Source: Devosia sp.
GTDB taxonomy: Bacteria > Pseudomonadota > Alphaproteobacteria > Rhizobiales > Devosiaceae
Assembly (NCBI RefSeq): GCF_024707125.1
Contig: NZ_JANQAH010000008.1
Coordinates: forward strand, 117,978-181,977
DNA length: 64,000 bases
Direction: 5' to 3'
Shown: positions 13,527-22,687 of the stretch, piece by piece
Numbering within the stretch: the stretch's first letter is position 1
Layout: each line of letters starts with the position of its first letter
Made by a program: the position numbers and the translations under genes
The notes under the pieces: generated by a model
Told to the model about the DNA's origin: nothing
What the model saw: only the letters and a program-made list of their open reading frames with translations
The model's database searches: none

Positions 13527-16133
13527 ATGGCCCCCAAGACGACTCGCCCCGGCAAAGCCGAATTTTCCATCGACGAGTTCTTCGCCGAGATCGAAAAGGC
13601 CGAGGACATTCAGGCGTCCAAGCCGCTTTATGCCGAGCGGATGAAGAACAAGCGCGCCCTCGACCGCGCCGAAGCAGCCGAGAAGGAAGCGGCTGCTCCC
13701 AAAACCCCGCTCGAAAAGCGCCGCACCACCAAGTCGAACTACGACACCGCCACCGGCATGGCCGCCAAGGCCGGCAAGACCAAGATCAATTCCGTCGACC
13801 GCGTCGATTTCGACGGCTTTGGCGAAGCCCCGCAAGCCGGCTTCGGCCACATGCCCTCCAAGGCCGTCACCGCCCGCGACATATCCCGCGCCGCCGCTGC
13901 CGATCCCGAAGCCCAGGCCAAACTCCGCGAAGCCCTCGACGCCTCGGTCAAAAAGAACAAGGCCCGCAAAGGCGAATCCCTCGAAAACGCCACCACCGTC
14001 GGCATCACCGCCACGGTGAAGGCGCTCGAACAGATCATTCTCCACGGCCGCAAGGAAGTGGAGGGCTCCTCGCCCTGGGTGCCCCACCGTCCCGAGCGCC
14101 CCGAAAAGCTCGAAGGCGGCCGCGCCTTCAAGCTCTCAACCGACTACACACCCGCCGGCGACCAGCCCACCGCCATCGCCGACATCGTCGAAGGCATTTC
14201 CAACGGCGAGACTGATCAGGTCCTCCTCGGCGTCACCGGCTCGGGCAAGACTTTTACCGTCGCCCAGACCATCATGCGCACCCAGCGCCCGGCGCTGATC
14301 CTGGCGCCCAACAAGACCCTCGCCGCCCAGCTCTATGGCGAGTTCAAGCACTTCTTCCCGGAAAACGCCGTCGAATATTTCGTGTCCTACTACGACTACT
14401 ACCAGCCGGAAGCCTACGTTCCGCGCACGGACACCTATATCGAGAAGGAATCCACCATCAACGAGCAGATCGACCGCATGCGCCACTCGGCCACGCGGGC
14501 GCTGATGGAGCGCGACGACGTCATCATCGTCGCCTCGGTGTCGTGCATTTACGGCATCGGCTCGGTGGAAGGCTATTCCGCCATGATCATCGACGTGCAC
14601 CAGGGCGAGAGCATCGACCAGCGCGAAATGCTGCAAAAGCTCGTCGCCCTGCAATACAAGCGCAACGAGCAGGCCTTTACCCGCGGCACCTTCCGCGTGC
14701 GCGGCGACACGGTCGAAATCTTCCCGTCCCACTATGAAGACGCCGCCTGGCGCGTCTCCCTCTTCGGCAACCAGATCGAAAAGATCGTCGAATTCGACCC
14801 GCTGACCGGAAAAACCATCGGCGAGCGCAAGTTCATCCGCATCTATGCGAACTCGCACCACGTCACCCCCCGCGCCACCACCACCGGCGCCATCAAGATG
14901 ATCCGCGACGAACTCGCCGGCCGCCTGCAGGAACTCAACGGCGCCGGCCGCTTCCTCGAAGCCCAGCGCCTGGAGCAGCGCACCCTCTTCGATCTCGAAA
15001 TGATGGAAGCCACCGGCTCCTGCGCCGGCATCGAAAACTATTCGCGCTACTTCTCCGGCCGCCGCCCCGGCGAGCCCCCTCCGACCCTCTTCGAATATCT
15101 TCCTGACAATGCGCTGGTCTTCGTCGACGAAAGCCACGTCACCATCGGCCAGCTCGGCGCCATGTATCGCGGCGACCTTCGCCGCAAGGCAACCCTGGCC
15201 GAATACGGCTTCCGCCTGCCAAGCTGCATGGACAACCGCCCCCTCCGCTTCGAGGAGTGGAACGCCATGCGCCCGCAATCGGTCTATGTCTCGGCGACCC
15301 CGGGCTCATGGGAAATGGAACAGGCCGGCGGCGTCTTTGCCGAACAGGTCATCCGCCCCACCGGCCTCATCGATCCCCCGGTCGAAATCCGCCCCGCCAC
15401 CCATCAGGTGGACGACGTCATCGACGAGATCCGCCAGACCATCAACAAGGGTTATCGTACCCTCTGCACGGTCCTCACCAAGAAGATGGCCGAAGACCTC
15501 ACCGAATACATGCACGAGCAGGGCATAAAGGTCCGCTACATGCACTCCGACGTCGACACCATCGAGCGCATCGAGATCATCAGGGATCTCCGCCTCGGCG
15601 CCTTCGACGTGCTGGTGGGCATCAACCTCCTGCGCGAAGGCCTCGACATCCCCGAATGCGGCCTCGTCGCCATTCTGGACGCCGACAAGGAAGGCTTCCT
15701 CCGCTCCGAAACCAGTCTTATCCAGACCATCGGCCGCGCCGCGCGCAATGTCGATGGCCGCGTGATCCTCTATGCCGACAAGGAAACCGGCTCCATGGAA
15801 CGCGCCCTTGCCGAGACCACAAGGCGCCGCGAAAAGCAGATCGCCTACAACACCGAACACGGCATCACGCCCCAGAGCGTAAAAGCCCGCATCAACGACA
15901 TCGTCGACAGCGTCTACGAACAGGACCACGTCACGATCTCAATCGGCAAAGGCAAGGACGGCAAGGAAAAAGTCGTCACCGGCGATAACCTGGCGACGGT
16001 CATCAAAGACCTCGAACGCGAAATGCGCGAGGCCGCCACGAACCTGGAGTTCGAAAAGGCAGCGAGGTTGCGCGACGAGGTCAAACGGCTGCGGGAGATG
16101 GAGCTGGATACGTTGTCGGGCGAGGTGGACTAG
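13527..16133 (+). CDS. uvrB: excinuclease ABC subunit B
   Basis: UvrB, the damage-verifying helicase-like subunit of nucleotide excision repair, 868 residues against about 670 in E. coli. Residues 1 to about 190 are a charged, low-complexity extension as found in several Hyphomicrobiales. The canonical part begins near [20 protein letters not shown], with Walker [10 protein letters not shown], the beta-hairpin [12 protein letters not shown] that inserts into DNA, helicase motifs ([20 protein letters not shown]), and a C-terminal UVR helix pair ([18 protein letters not shown]) that binds UvrC. A LexA box upstream predicts SOS induction; uvrC is encoded 14.6 kb away. Confidence 0.97.
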   Translation: MAPKTTRPGKAEFSIDEFFAEIEKAEDIQASKPLYAERMKNKRALDRAEAAEKEAAAPKTPLEKRRTTKSNYDTATGMAAKAGKTKINSVDRVDFDGFGEAPQAGFGHMPSKAVTARDISRAAAADPEAQAKLREALDASVKKNKARKGESLENATTVGITATVKALEQIILHGRKEVEGSSPWVPHRPERPEKLEGGRAFKLSTDYTPAGDQPTAIADIVEGISNGETDQVLLGVTGSGKTFTVAQTIMRTQRPALILAPNKTLAAQLYGEFKHFFPENAVEYFVSYYDYYQPEAYVPRTDTYIEKESTINEQIDRMRHSATRALMERDDVIIVASVSCIYGIGSVEGYSAMIIDVHQGESIDQREMLQKLVALQYKRNEQAFTRGTFRVRGDTVEIFPSHYEDAAWRVSLFGNQIEKIVEFDPLTGKTIGERKFIRIYANSHHVTPRATTTGAIKMIRDELAGRLQELNGAGRFLEAQRLEQRTLFDLEMMEATGSCAGIENYSRYFSGRRPGEPPPTLFEYLPDNALVFVDESHVTIGQLGAMYRGDLRRKATLAEYGFRLPSCMDNRPLRFEEWNAMRPQSVYVSATPGSWEMEQAGGVFAEQVIRPTGLIDPPVEIRPATHQVDDVIDEIRQTINKGYRTLCTVLTKKMAEDLTEYMHEQGIKVRYMHSDVDTIERIEIIRDLRLGAFDVLVGINLLREGLDIPECGLVAILDADKEGFLRSETSLIQTIGRAARNVDGRVILYADKETGSMERALAETTRRREKQIAYNTEHGITPQSVKARINDIVDSVYEQDHVTISIGKGKDGKEKVVTGDNLATVIKDLEREMREAATNLEFEKAARLRDEVKRLREMELDTLSGEVD

Positions 16134-16152
16134 AAACAACGGCGCGGTAAGG

Positions 16153-17469
16153 ATGGCCTTCCTAACTCGGCGACGTATGCAAGCCATTCTTGATGAGCTT
16201 GGCGCACGTTCTCTGGATTCTCAGAAAAGAAAGGATCTGGTCAATCGGCTCAACGACGAGAAGAGACCAGAACAAACGCTTGGAGCCGAGTACGAACTCA
16301 TTGTTTTCTGGATGCTTTCGGCAGACCGAAATTTTGAGCTTGAGCCCCACTGGTGCTTTCCAACGCGACCGGACGCCTACAGCCAAAGCATCTTTCTCGG
16401 CAATGTCGGGGAGCTATCAGAGATCACCGCGCTGGATAACAGCAAGACCAAACAAGAAGGCGAGATGAGGTCGTCGTCACAACGCATGGTCGACGCGGCA
16501 AACAGAATTAAGAAGGGCACCGGTCAATATCTGTTCTTCACGTATCTAGAAGAGTGGGAGAGGATAAACCATCGGCGCGTGCGTGTGCGGCAGGTTCCTC
16601 TAAATCTCGAAATCACACCGTATATTCGACAGGGCCTTCATGACCTTCTATTAGGTGAACTCAAGACCGTACGGCTAAAGGAAGGAAATTTGGATGTTGT
16701 GATAGAGAGGCGAGAGCGGCGGCAGCATCACCTTTTCAACTTCCACAGTTCGGTTCCCCCGGAAGCCAAGTCGCTTACCGACAATCCGATTTTCTACGCC
16801 TTGAAGCGCAAGCGCGAGCAGCTTGTTTCCGCCTCAACGGAGTACAAACGCGTTATTTGGCTATGCGACGCGGGATCCGACATCCTCAGAGCCTGCGGGA
16901 CTGTACGTCACATGCAAAGCTCAATATCCGCCGAGCAGATTATTCAAAATTTTCTGCTGCTCTACCAAGATATAGACTTGGTCATCGTTCTGTCTCCCCG
17001 CCATAGCAATTCAACTTTGGGCCAGTCGAGGGAAAACTGGTGGCACCTATCGCACTTTACAAACAACGACGCGGGAGCTCAATTGGACGTCGAATGGCTC
17101 CAAAAGGCATGCTTGAAGCTGCCATCCCCTCGCTTCGCGGGGTATCAAGCGAGGCAGCTAGTGCAACAAAGGGCGTACGGTCCCACAGCCAAGGGTTGGT
17201 ACACCGGAGTGACCTATCGAAGTAAGGATCACAAGGGAAGCGTGGAGATATCCTCGCGACTAGTAATCGACCTTCTCGCCCGCCGTATAACTCCGGAGCA
17301 GTTTGCTCACTTCATGGGCGACAGAGACGGACAGAATCTATTCGCCAGAATGCTCGATGCCGGAATGACCTTTGAAGACATAACGTTTCAAAGCGGAGGC
17401 ATAGACGAGGATGATGACAAAATCGTACTTCATTACTCCGACGACCCAAGCGCATCTAAATTTAAGTAG
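16153..17469 (+). CDS. accessory protein, PD-(D/E)XK nuclease-like N-terminus
   Basis: A 438-residue cytoplasmic protein in an AT-richer island. The N-terminal region reads LGAEYELIVFWML, RPDAY (Asp74) and GELSEITALD (Glu90), an order of acidic residues that recalls restriction-endonuclease-like folds, although the usual following Lys is not obvious. NPIFYALKRKREQL (about 211-224) and VIWLCDAGSD follow, features I associate with uncharacterised nuclease-like families. The function is unknown. AAGG touches the ATG at 16153, so Met9 (16177) is an alternative start. It converges on the HEPN-like gene with no gap. Confidence 0.6.
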   Translation: MAFLTRRRMQAILDELGARSLDSQKRKDLVNRLNDEKRPEQTLGAEYELIVFWMLSADRNFELEPHWCFPTRPDAYSQSIFLGNVGELSEITALDNSKTKQEGEMRSSSQRMVDAANRIKKGTGQYLFFTYLEEWERINHRRVRVRQVPLNLEITPYIRQGLHDLLLGELKTVRLKEGNLDVVIERRERRQHHLFNFHSSVPPEAKSLTDNPIFYALKRKREQLVSASTEYKRVIWLCDAGSDILRACGTVRHMQSSISAEQIIQNFLLLYQDIDLVIVLSPRHSNSTLGQSRENWWHLSHFTNNDAGAQLDVEWLQKACLKLPSPRFAGYQARQLVQQRAYGPTAKGWYTGVTYRSKDHKGSVEISSRLVIDLLARRITPEQFAHFMGDRDGQNLFARMLDAGMTFEDITFQSGGIDEDDDKIVLHYSDDPSASKFK

Positions 17470-18630
17470 TTAGCTGGTGCGAAATCTGCATTTCGTCAGC
17501 GGGATATATCCAAAGACAAAATCAGGAGGCTTAGTAGGCGTCAAATGCGCCAAATGTACATATTCTGTTTCGAGATCTATTCCATAGACGATTTCGTCAG
17601 CATCAAATAACTCTCCGGAACGGAGCGTGCGAATAACGTCCGATTCTACATCTGCCTTCTTTCGAAGTTCAGTATCAGACAATATTTCAATCAAGAATTT
17701 GGCGCCCCACTCCAAAGATCGACTAGCAGATAGATGTCTACGACGTTTTGCAATCAAGTTAATTGCCGTATCTAGGCAGTATTTCGCGTTCCCTTCGGTG
17801 ACTCCAAGGGAAACCACGCGAGCGTCGCGTTCAATAATCCAATATTTGCTGTTCTTGGCACGGTAAACCTTTGGCGTTAATCGCCACAGGTTCCAAAACT
17901 GGTCCGTCGATGCCCCCCATTCCATAAGGTCCATCCGGATATTCTCGTGATCAAGTTGGATGAAATCGAAAGCGTTCTGAACGTTATTGGATATCCATTC
18001 CTTGTTCTGCGTATAATACGGTGACTTCCTTCCGCGCATCCCAAGGCCGAAATAATTCTTAGCGCCTGAATCCAAGTACTCGTCGATGCAGTAATCTTCT
18101 TCAATTTCTACAAATATCGCCTTTCTTACCGAGACGAGCGTCTCCCAAATATCTCCGGCTTCTAAACTCTTGATGGCCGCATCGAGATGGGAAGCACTAG
18201 GCGCACCTCCAATAATTTCCGTTCTATAAATATCATCGATAGATTTGCCGAATACCTGATGGCAGATGGTGTCGATTGCCTGGTTCGCGGCACCGAGGTA
18301 GGTTGATAAAGACTGAAAATCTACGATTTGTCCGTAGTGCTTGACGATCACCCTCTGCTTATTCATCGCCTTTAAGGTGCCGCTCTTTGGCACTTTAACG
18401 CCTTGCTTCCCGAGAGCACCAATCATCTGGTCAAATGACAGTCCCTCCAGTGGTGAGATTTCGTCTACGCCAAGCTCAATCAACGACGACAAAAAAATCA
18501 GCTCAACCGCATCCTGAAGTACAACAAGCGCTGCAGAGGAAGAAAATCTGTCCTCACTTCGAGACAGAATAACGGCTTGAGAGAGAAGCTCCTTGGAAAC
18601 TTGTATTCCACTAAGCGCTTGGGATTTCAT
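17470..18630 (-). CDS. accessory protein with HEPN-like N-terminal domain
   Basis: A 386-residue cytoplasmic protein. Residues about 10-125 are helical and contain AALVVLQDAVELIFLSSLIELG and then NKQRVIVKHYG. Arg93-x4-His98 fits the R-x4-6-H motif of HEPN domains, which in many toxins and defence proteins act as ribonucleases; some HEPN proteins are inactive. The rest (about 130-386) matches nothing I know. Base composition is clearly lower in GC than flanking genes (29 of 60 bases at 17581-17640 against 38 of 60 in a uvrB sample), a sign of acquisition. Its stop codon abuts that of the convergent gene. Confidence 0.6.
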   Translation of the reverse strand: MKSQALSGIQVSKELLSQAVILSRSEDRFSSSAALVVLQDAVELIFLSSLIELGVDEISPLEGLSFDQMIGALGKQGVKVPKSGTLKAMNKQRVIVKHYGQIVDFQSLSTYLGAANQAIDTICHQVFGKSIDDIYRTEIIGGAPSASHLDAAIKSLEAGDIWETLVSVRKAIFVEIEEDYCIDEYLDSGAKNYFGLGMRGRKSPYYTQNKEWISNNVQNAFDFIQLDHENIRMDLMEWGASTDQFWNLWRLTPKVYRAKNSKYWIIERDARVVSLGVTEGNAKYCLDTAINLIAKRRRHLSASRSLEWGAKFLIEILSDTELRKKADVESDVIRTLRSGELFDADEIVYGIDLETEYVHLAHLTPTKPPDFVFGYIPLTKCRFRTS

Positions 18631-18721
18631 TGGTCTTTCAAAAGTAATACTTCGGGGGGAACTGCAGAATTAAGATCACAGCAAAGGGGCGACGTCCATA
18701 GCAATGAGCCGCGCCTACCCA

Positions 18722-19198
18722 TCACCCCAACCAAAGCCGAAACCGCCGATCCACCTCGGCCTGCGGTGCATATTCCTGCACCAGCCGCGCCAACCCCTTT
18801 GGCGTCACCGCCAGATGGCTCGCCGGCACCAGCACGTGCCCGCCATCTACCATAAAGAGCTCCAGCGTCCAGCCCGAGGACCCGCCGCCGCGATAGCCGA
18901 GCGAGCCGAATTTTTCCCAGGGAATGACCACCGGCCGGGCCACGCGATGATCGACAAAACCCTCCGGCGAAAACGTCAATTGCGGCGAGCGGTCGATCAG
19001 CTTTATCAGATCATAGCCACCAAACACCGCGCCGCCCAAAACCAGCACCAGCCCGATCCACAGCACCTGCCCCACTTCGCCGCGGAAAAACGCCTGGGCC
19101 AGGATGACAATCCCGAACACCACCATGGCGCCCTTGACCGCCACCAGCAGAATGCTGATCGCGCCGCGATCGGTATAGATATGAACAGTCCGGTCCAT
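18722..19198 (-). CDS. small membrane protein of unknown function
   Basis: A 158-residue protein with two adjacent transmembrane helices (about 14-34 and 44-64) and a soluble C-terminal part with a SPEGFVDHRVARPVVIPWEKFGSL segment. That segment resembles a PH-like bacterial domain found in small membrane proteins, but the match is weak. The gene starts two bases after the stop of the secreted protein at 19201, so they form an operon. Confidence 0.65.
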   Translation of the reverse strand: MDRTVHIYTDRGAISILLVAVKGAMVVFGIVILAQAFFRGEVGQVLWIGLVLVLGGAVFGGYDLIKLIDRSPQLTFSPEGFVDHRVARPVVIPWEKFGSLGYRGGGSSGWTLELFMVDGGHVLVPASHLAVTPKGLARLVQEYAPQAEVDRRFRLWLG

Positions 19199-19200
19199 GC

Positions 19201-19686
19201 CTAGCCTGCCGGGCAGGCCTCCAGAATCCGGTCGATTTCCCCCTTGCCGCTCTTGGCACCGAAATCGCCATGGGCCACGCCGTCGAGGCTGACCGCAAAA
19301 CCGCCTTGCAGCAGCGCCGTCAGCTCTGGCCCAAAGCTGGTAATGGTGCCGACCGAATAGCCATTATAGTCGCTGACCGGGCTTTCGAAGGCAAAGCGCG
19401 TGCCGTCCTTTTCGAGCGCCACCGCCACCGGCGTGTCCGACGCCGGCCCATCCACATAGATGGTGACCACAACGTCGGCATAACCCTTCTGGCAACTGAT
19501 CGCCGCCTTCACATCGCCGCTGCCCGGTTCGTACCAGGCGAGGTTCAGGTCGATGTACCCGCCCATATCCTCCTCCTGCAGATGCCAGCCCTCCGGCACC
19601 TCCTGCCCCATGGCCGCAGCCCCCGGCAGGGCCATCACCGCTACCGCAACAAACCTCAGACGCGAAAAAGACCCCTTCATCGGCAT
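19201..19686 (-). CDS. secreted protein of unknown function
   Basis: A 161-residue protein with a signal peptide (about residues 1-27, ending GAAAMGQ) and a compact mature part with two cysteines (ISCQKG and LEACPAG near the C-terminus) that could form a disulphide. No family recognised. I start at ATG 19686 behind GGAGGGAGA; a second ATG two codons later is also possible. It leads the two-gene unit with the membrane protein at 18722. Confidence 0.65.
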   Translation of the reverse strand: MPMKGSFSRLRFVAVAVMALPGAAAMGQEVPEGWHLQEEDMGGYIDLNLAWYEPGSGDVKAAISCQKGYADVVVTIYVDGPASDTPVAVALEKDGTRFAFESPVSDYNGYSVGTITSFGPELTALLQGGFAVSLDGVAHGDFGAKSGKGEIDRILEACPAG

Positions 19687-19870
19687 TCTCCCTCCAAGAA
19701 TGCCCCACTCTAGCGCCTTCGCCGCAAAAGTAGAGTCCGCGCACCGCCCAGCTAACCTATTGGTCTTATCCCCACCGCCGAAAACACGCGGCATCGACGA
19801 AGTGCCGAGCTTCCGACGGCGATCTGGACCGCCCCCCCCAAAAAGGGAGCGCTCAAGGCGTGCGCAAAAA

Positions 19871-20003
19871 TCCCGTTCGTGGGAAGCGGCTTTCGCCTCT
19901 TCTGTCTTAAATTTTCGGGGCGAAAGCCGCTCTCCACCGTGCGCCCTTGGGCGTCGCGACCGTGCAATCGCAACGCCCAAGGGGCCGGGCGACACTTGCG
20001 CAC
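19871..20003 (+). ncRNA. strongly structured leader or small RNA
   Basis: The 462-base gap before the DUF1236 gene holds several perfect hairpins. They are TCCC/GGGA (19871-19884), a 12-bp stem GCGGCTTTCGCC/GGCGAAAGCCGC (19886-19897 with 19919-19930), and an 11-bp stem CCCTTGGGCGT/ACGCCCAAGGG (19944-19954 with 19973-19983) inside GTGCGC/GCGCAC. There is no terminator T-run, so it is more likely part of a long 5' leader than a free RNA. The strand is assumed from the downstream gene. Confidence 0.3.
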
Positions 20004-20148
20004 GTCTGTTGGATTTTTTCAGCGATGCCAGCGATTTCGACGAAGAATCAAGCCCTTGCGCGTCGCCCGTCGGTCAACAGATCGGAACCAAATCCGCCCC
20101 CTTCGGTTGTCTTGCCATTGCCAAAGGCGAAAGCCGAAGGAGATAAAA

Positions 20149-20601
20149 ATGAAGAAATTTCTGATTCCAATCATTGCCTCGGCCGCGCTGGTCGTCCCCA
20201 CTATTGCCCATGCCCAGATCATCAAAAGCCAGCCTGACGCCGAAGCGACGGGCGGCGCCGTTGTCGGCGGCACGGCGGGCGGCGTCACAGGCGCCGTCGT
20301 CGGCGGCCTGATCTTTGGCCCCATCGGCGCTGCCATCGGCGGCTTCGCTGGCGCCACCATCGGTGCTGGCGCCGGCATCGAAGCCTCATCGGTCGACTAT
20401 GTCCGCCTCAACCCCACAGACCCCGTGGTGCTCGAAGGCGAGATCGATGTCGGCTACGCCGTCCCCGAAGCCATCGTCATCCACCCCATCGAGGGTGACC
20501 CGACCTACGGCTATTTCTACACCAATGACCGCGTCTACTTCGTAGACCTCTCCAATCGCGCGGTCGTCTATTCCCCCGGCATCGTCGTAGCCGCCGAGTA
20601 A
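20149..20601 (+). CDS. DUF1236 protein with glycine-zipper segment
   Basis: A 150-residue exported protein. A signal peptide (about 1-22, TIAHAQ) is followed by a Gly/Ala-rich zipper (about 33-82, with repeated GAVVGG and GAAIGG units) that could insert in a membrane. The C-terminal part (VPEAIVIHPI...YGYFYTNDRVYFVDLSNRAVVYSPG) matches the DUF1236 pattern, common in Hyphomicrobiales envelope proteins of unknown role. AAGGAG precedes the ATG by six bases. An intrinsic terminator follows, so it is a single-gene unit behind a long structured leader. Confidence 0.8.
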   Translation: MKKFLIPIIASAALVVPTIAHAQIIKSQPDAEATGGAVVGGTAGGVTGAVVGGLIFGPIGAAIGGFAGATIGAGAGIEASSVDYVRLNPTDPVVLEGEIDVGYAVPEAIVIHPIEGDPTYGYFYTNDRVYFVDLSNRAVVYSPGIVVAAE

Positions 20602-20610
20602 GTTCTTCCC

Positions 20611-20634
20611 AACGGCCGCCCCGGGCGGCCGTTT
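20611..20634 (+). terminator. terminator after the DUF1236 gene
   Basis: AACGGCCGCC and GGCGGCCGTT form a 10-bp perfect stem with a tiny loop, followed by TTTC. It begins 9 bases after the stop codon. Confidence 0.75.
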
Positions 20635-20710
20635 CGCATCAGCTGGTCCAATCGCCACGATAAAAAACCTTCGTTGGACGCCCGGACCTCTTCCCCGCAA
20701 CATTGCAGGC

Positions 20711-20989
20711 ATGACCGAACCCCTCTCTAACGGCGGCCCTCCTCTAGACGACAACGCCCCACCCTGGGGTCGCAATGGCATAGGCCGCTATTTCGAATGG
20801 GCCGCGGCGAAGAAAAAAGCCTTCGACGCCCCCTATGACGTCGCCGTCCTCCGCGCCCGCCGCGCCGCCCTGATCGGCCTCACCTACGAGGAATACACGC
20901 TCGAAATCCTCGAACGCGGCCGCTATCTCGGCACCGGCGACGTGGACCGCATCGCCGAAATCAAGCGCCGCCGCCCAATCCGCTACTAG
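20711..20989 (+). CDS. small hypothetical protein
   Basis: A 92-residue soluble, basic protein with no signal peptide. It contains WGRNGIGRYFEWAAAKKKAF and LTYEEYTLEILERGRYL, both helix-forming, and no known motif. High third-position GC matches the neighbouring genes, supporting real coding. No function can be assigned. Confidence 0.6.
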   Translation: MTEPLSNGGPPLDDNAPPWGRNGIGRYFEWAAAKKKAFDAPYDVAVLRARRAALIGLTYEEYTLEILERGRYLGTGDVDRIAEIKRRRPIRY

Positions 20990-21074
20990 GCGCTTTCAGG
21001 AAAAGTGCTCCCGGAAAGCGCGACTTAAAGACACCGCCTTGCATCGGCCACTGAGCCAGCGCAAAACTGCCTCC

Positions 21075-21365
21075 ATGCGCATCCCTATCGTAGCGGCCCT
21101 CGCCGCCCTGACCATCACTCCGGCCCTGGCCGAACCCACTGCCCGAGTGTCCGGCGGCAACATCGCCGTCCGCACCGGCCCGGGCCTGTTCTACCCCACG
21201 GTCGGCCGCATCCCCGACGGCACAGAGGTCACCCTCGATTATTGCACCCGCGACGATCGCTGGTGCTTCGTCACCGATACCGGCTGGGTCGACGCCTCCT
21301 GGCTCGTCGGCTGGTCAGCCAAAATGCGCGTCACTCCGCCCGATTTCCAAGGCCCCGGCTGGTAA
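21075..21365 (+). CDS. secreted SH3-domain protein
   Basis: A 96-residue exported protein: signal peptide (about 1-19, TPALAEP), then one bacterial SH3-like domain (VSGGNIAVRTGPGLFYPTVGRIPDGTEVTLDYC...WCFV...GWVDASWLVG). Bacterial SH3 domains often bind cell-wall peptides. The CxxxxxWCFV and GWV elements also occur in the second SH3 protein at 27369, so the two are paralogues. I start at ATG 21075, where the signal peptide begins. Confidence 0.82.
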   Translation: MRIPIVAALAALTITPALAEPTARVSGGNIAVRTGPGLFYPTVGRIPDGTEVTLDYCTRDDRWCFVTDTGWVDASWLVGWSAKMRVTPPDFQGPGW

Positions 21366-21373
21366 ACCACTCC

Positions 21374-22546
21374 ATGTCAGACAATCTCAGCAGCCACTTC
21401 CTCCTTCGCGAGGATGTGACCTTTCTCAACCACGGCTCCTTCGGCGCCTGTCCCCGCCCCGTCTTCGAAGCCTACCAGGCCTGGCAGCTCGAACTCGAGC
21501 GCGAGCCGGTGGAATTTCTGGGTCGCAAGCTCACCGAGCACATGCGCCTCCCCCGCGAAATCCTCGCGGCAGAGCTGGGCACCACGGCCGAAAATATCGT
21601 CGGCGTCACCAATGCGACGACCGGCCTCAATATCGTCGCCCAATCGCTGGCCCTGAAACCCGGCGACCAGATCCTCACCACCGATCACGAATATTCCGCG
21701 CTCGAAAAGACCTGGGCCTATGTCGCCCGCAAGACCGGCGCCGAGATCGTGGTGGTCAGCATTCCCATGCCGCTCGAAACCGAGGCGCAGTTCACCGATG
21801 CGGTGATCGCAGGCATGACCGACCGCACCCGCGTGCTGTTCCTCAGCCACATCACCTCGGCCACCGCCCTCGTCTTCCCCATTGAGCGCGCCATAGAAGA
21901 AGCCCGCCGCCGCGGCATTTTCTCGGTCATCGACGGCGCCCACGCCCCCGGCCACATTCCGCTGGCGCTGGATGCCCTCGGCGCCGATTTCTACGCCGGC
22001 AATTGCCACAAATGGATGATGGCCCCCAAAGGCTCCGCCTTCCTCCACGCCCGCCCCGAAGTGCAAGGGCTGCTCGATCCGCTGGTCATCAGCCACGGCT
22101 GGACCGCGCAGTCGAAAGAGCTAGGCGCCAAGGGCGCCTTCGGCAATTCCCCCTTCGTGGACGAGATCGAAATGCAGGGCACGCGTGATCCCGCCCCCTG
22201 GCTCGCCGTCCCGGCCGCGCTAAAATTCCGCGCCGAAAACGACTGGTGGGCGATCGCCGACCATTGCAGCGCCCTCGCCCGCGAGACCGCCGCTCGTGTC
22301 GCCGAAATGACCGGCCTGCCCCCGCTCAGCGCCGAAACCTTCCGCGCCCCACAAATGGCCGCCATGCCCATCCCGGAATGCGACCCACCGGAAGTCCACA
22401 AGACCCTTTTCGAGCGCTACGGCATCGAAATCCCGGTCTACCGCTGGCAAAACCGCTGTATCGCCCGCGTCTCGGTGCAGGGCTACAATTCCCGCCCGCA
22501 AATGGACAAGCTGGTCAGTGCTTTGGGAGAAATCCTGGGCCTCTAG
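21374..22546 (+). CDS. class V aminotransferase (isopenicillin-N epimerase-like)
   Basis: A 390-residue fold-type I PLP enzyme. FLNHGSFGACPRPV is typical of the isopenicillin-N epimerase-like subgroup. The cofactor Asp lies in SVIDGAHAPGH and the Schiff-base Lys in GNCHKWMMAPKG. Members include epimerases, desulfurases and ergothioneine-type C-S lyases, so the reaction is open. It begins 8 bases after the SH3 gene stop. Its TAG stop lies in the left arm of the inverted-repeat element that separates it from hemH. Confidence 0.87.
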   Translation: MSDNLSSHFLLREDVTFLNHGSFGACPRPVFEAYQAWQLELEREPVEFLGRKLTEHMRLPREILAAELGTTAENIVGVTNATTGLNIVAQSLALKPGDQILTTDHEYSALEKTWAYVARKTGAEIVVVSIPMPLETEAQFTDAVIAGMTDRTRVLFLSHITSATALVFPIERAIEEARRRGIFSVIDGAHAPGHIPLALDALGADFYAGNCHKWMMAPKGSAFLHARPEVQGLLDPLVISHGWTAQSKELGAKGAFGNSPFVDEIEMQGTRDPAPWLAVPAALKFRAENDWWAIADHCSALARETAARVAEMTGLPPLSAETFRAPQMAAMPIPECDPPEVHKTLFERYGIEIPVYRWQNRCIARVSVQGYNSRPQMDKLVSALGEILGL

Positions 22547-22687
22547 GGCTGATCGGCAGTCAGCTCAGGCTGAGTCGAAAAAGGCCATCTTCGAGAACCG
22601 GAGCGGAGCGTACGTTGGTACGTGAGCACCGGAAGCGCAGAAGATGGCCTTTTGCAGACCAGCATCAGCTGAATGACGATTAGCCCT
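22545..22687. repeat. structured intergenic element, copy 2 (subfamily B)
   Basis: A 143-base inverted repeat spanning the whole gap between two convergent genes. Both TAG stops lie in the arms (TAGGGCT at 22544-22550, AGCCCTA at 22682-22688). Over the outer 28 bases of each arm only five positions differ from perfect complementarity, and some are G-T pairs. The inner arm is AAGGCCATCTTC against GAAGATGGCCTT. The core carries GAGAACCGGAGCGGAG, CGTAC-GTTG-GTACG and GCACCGGAAGCGCAGAA. Confidence 0.85.

Noticed and set aside
14136..15278. A 380-codon minus-strand frame opposite uvrB
   Set aside because: UvrB motifs are complete on the plus strand; the antisense product is a Gly/Val/Asp-rich shadow.
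16134..18715. The AT-richer island as a prophage or integrative element
   Set aside because: No integrase, tRNA target or flanking direct repeat is visible; only its base composition suggests transfer.
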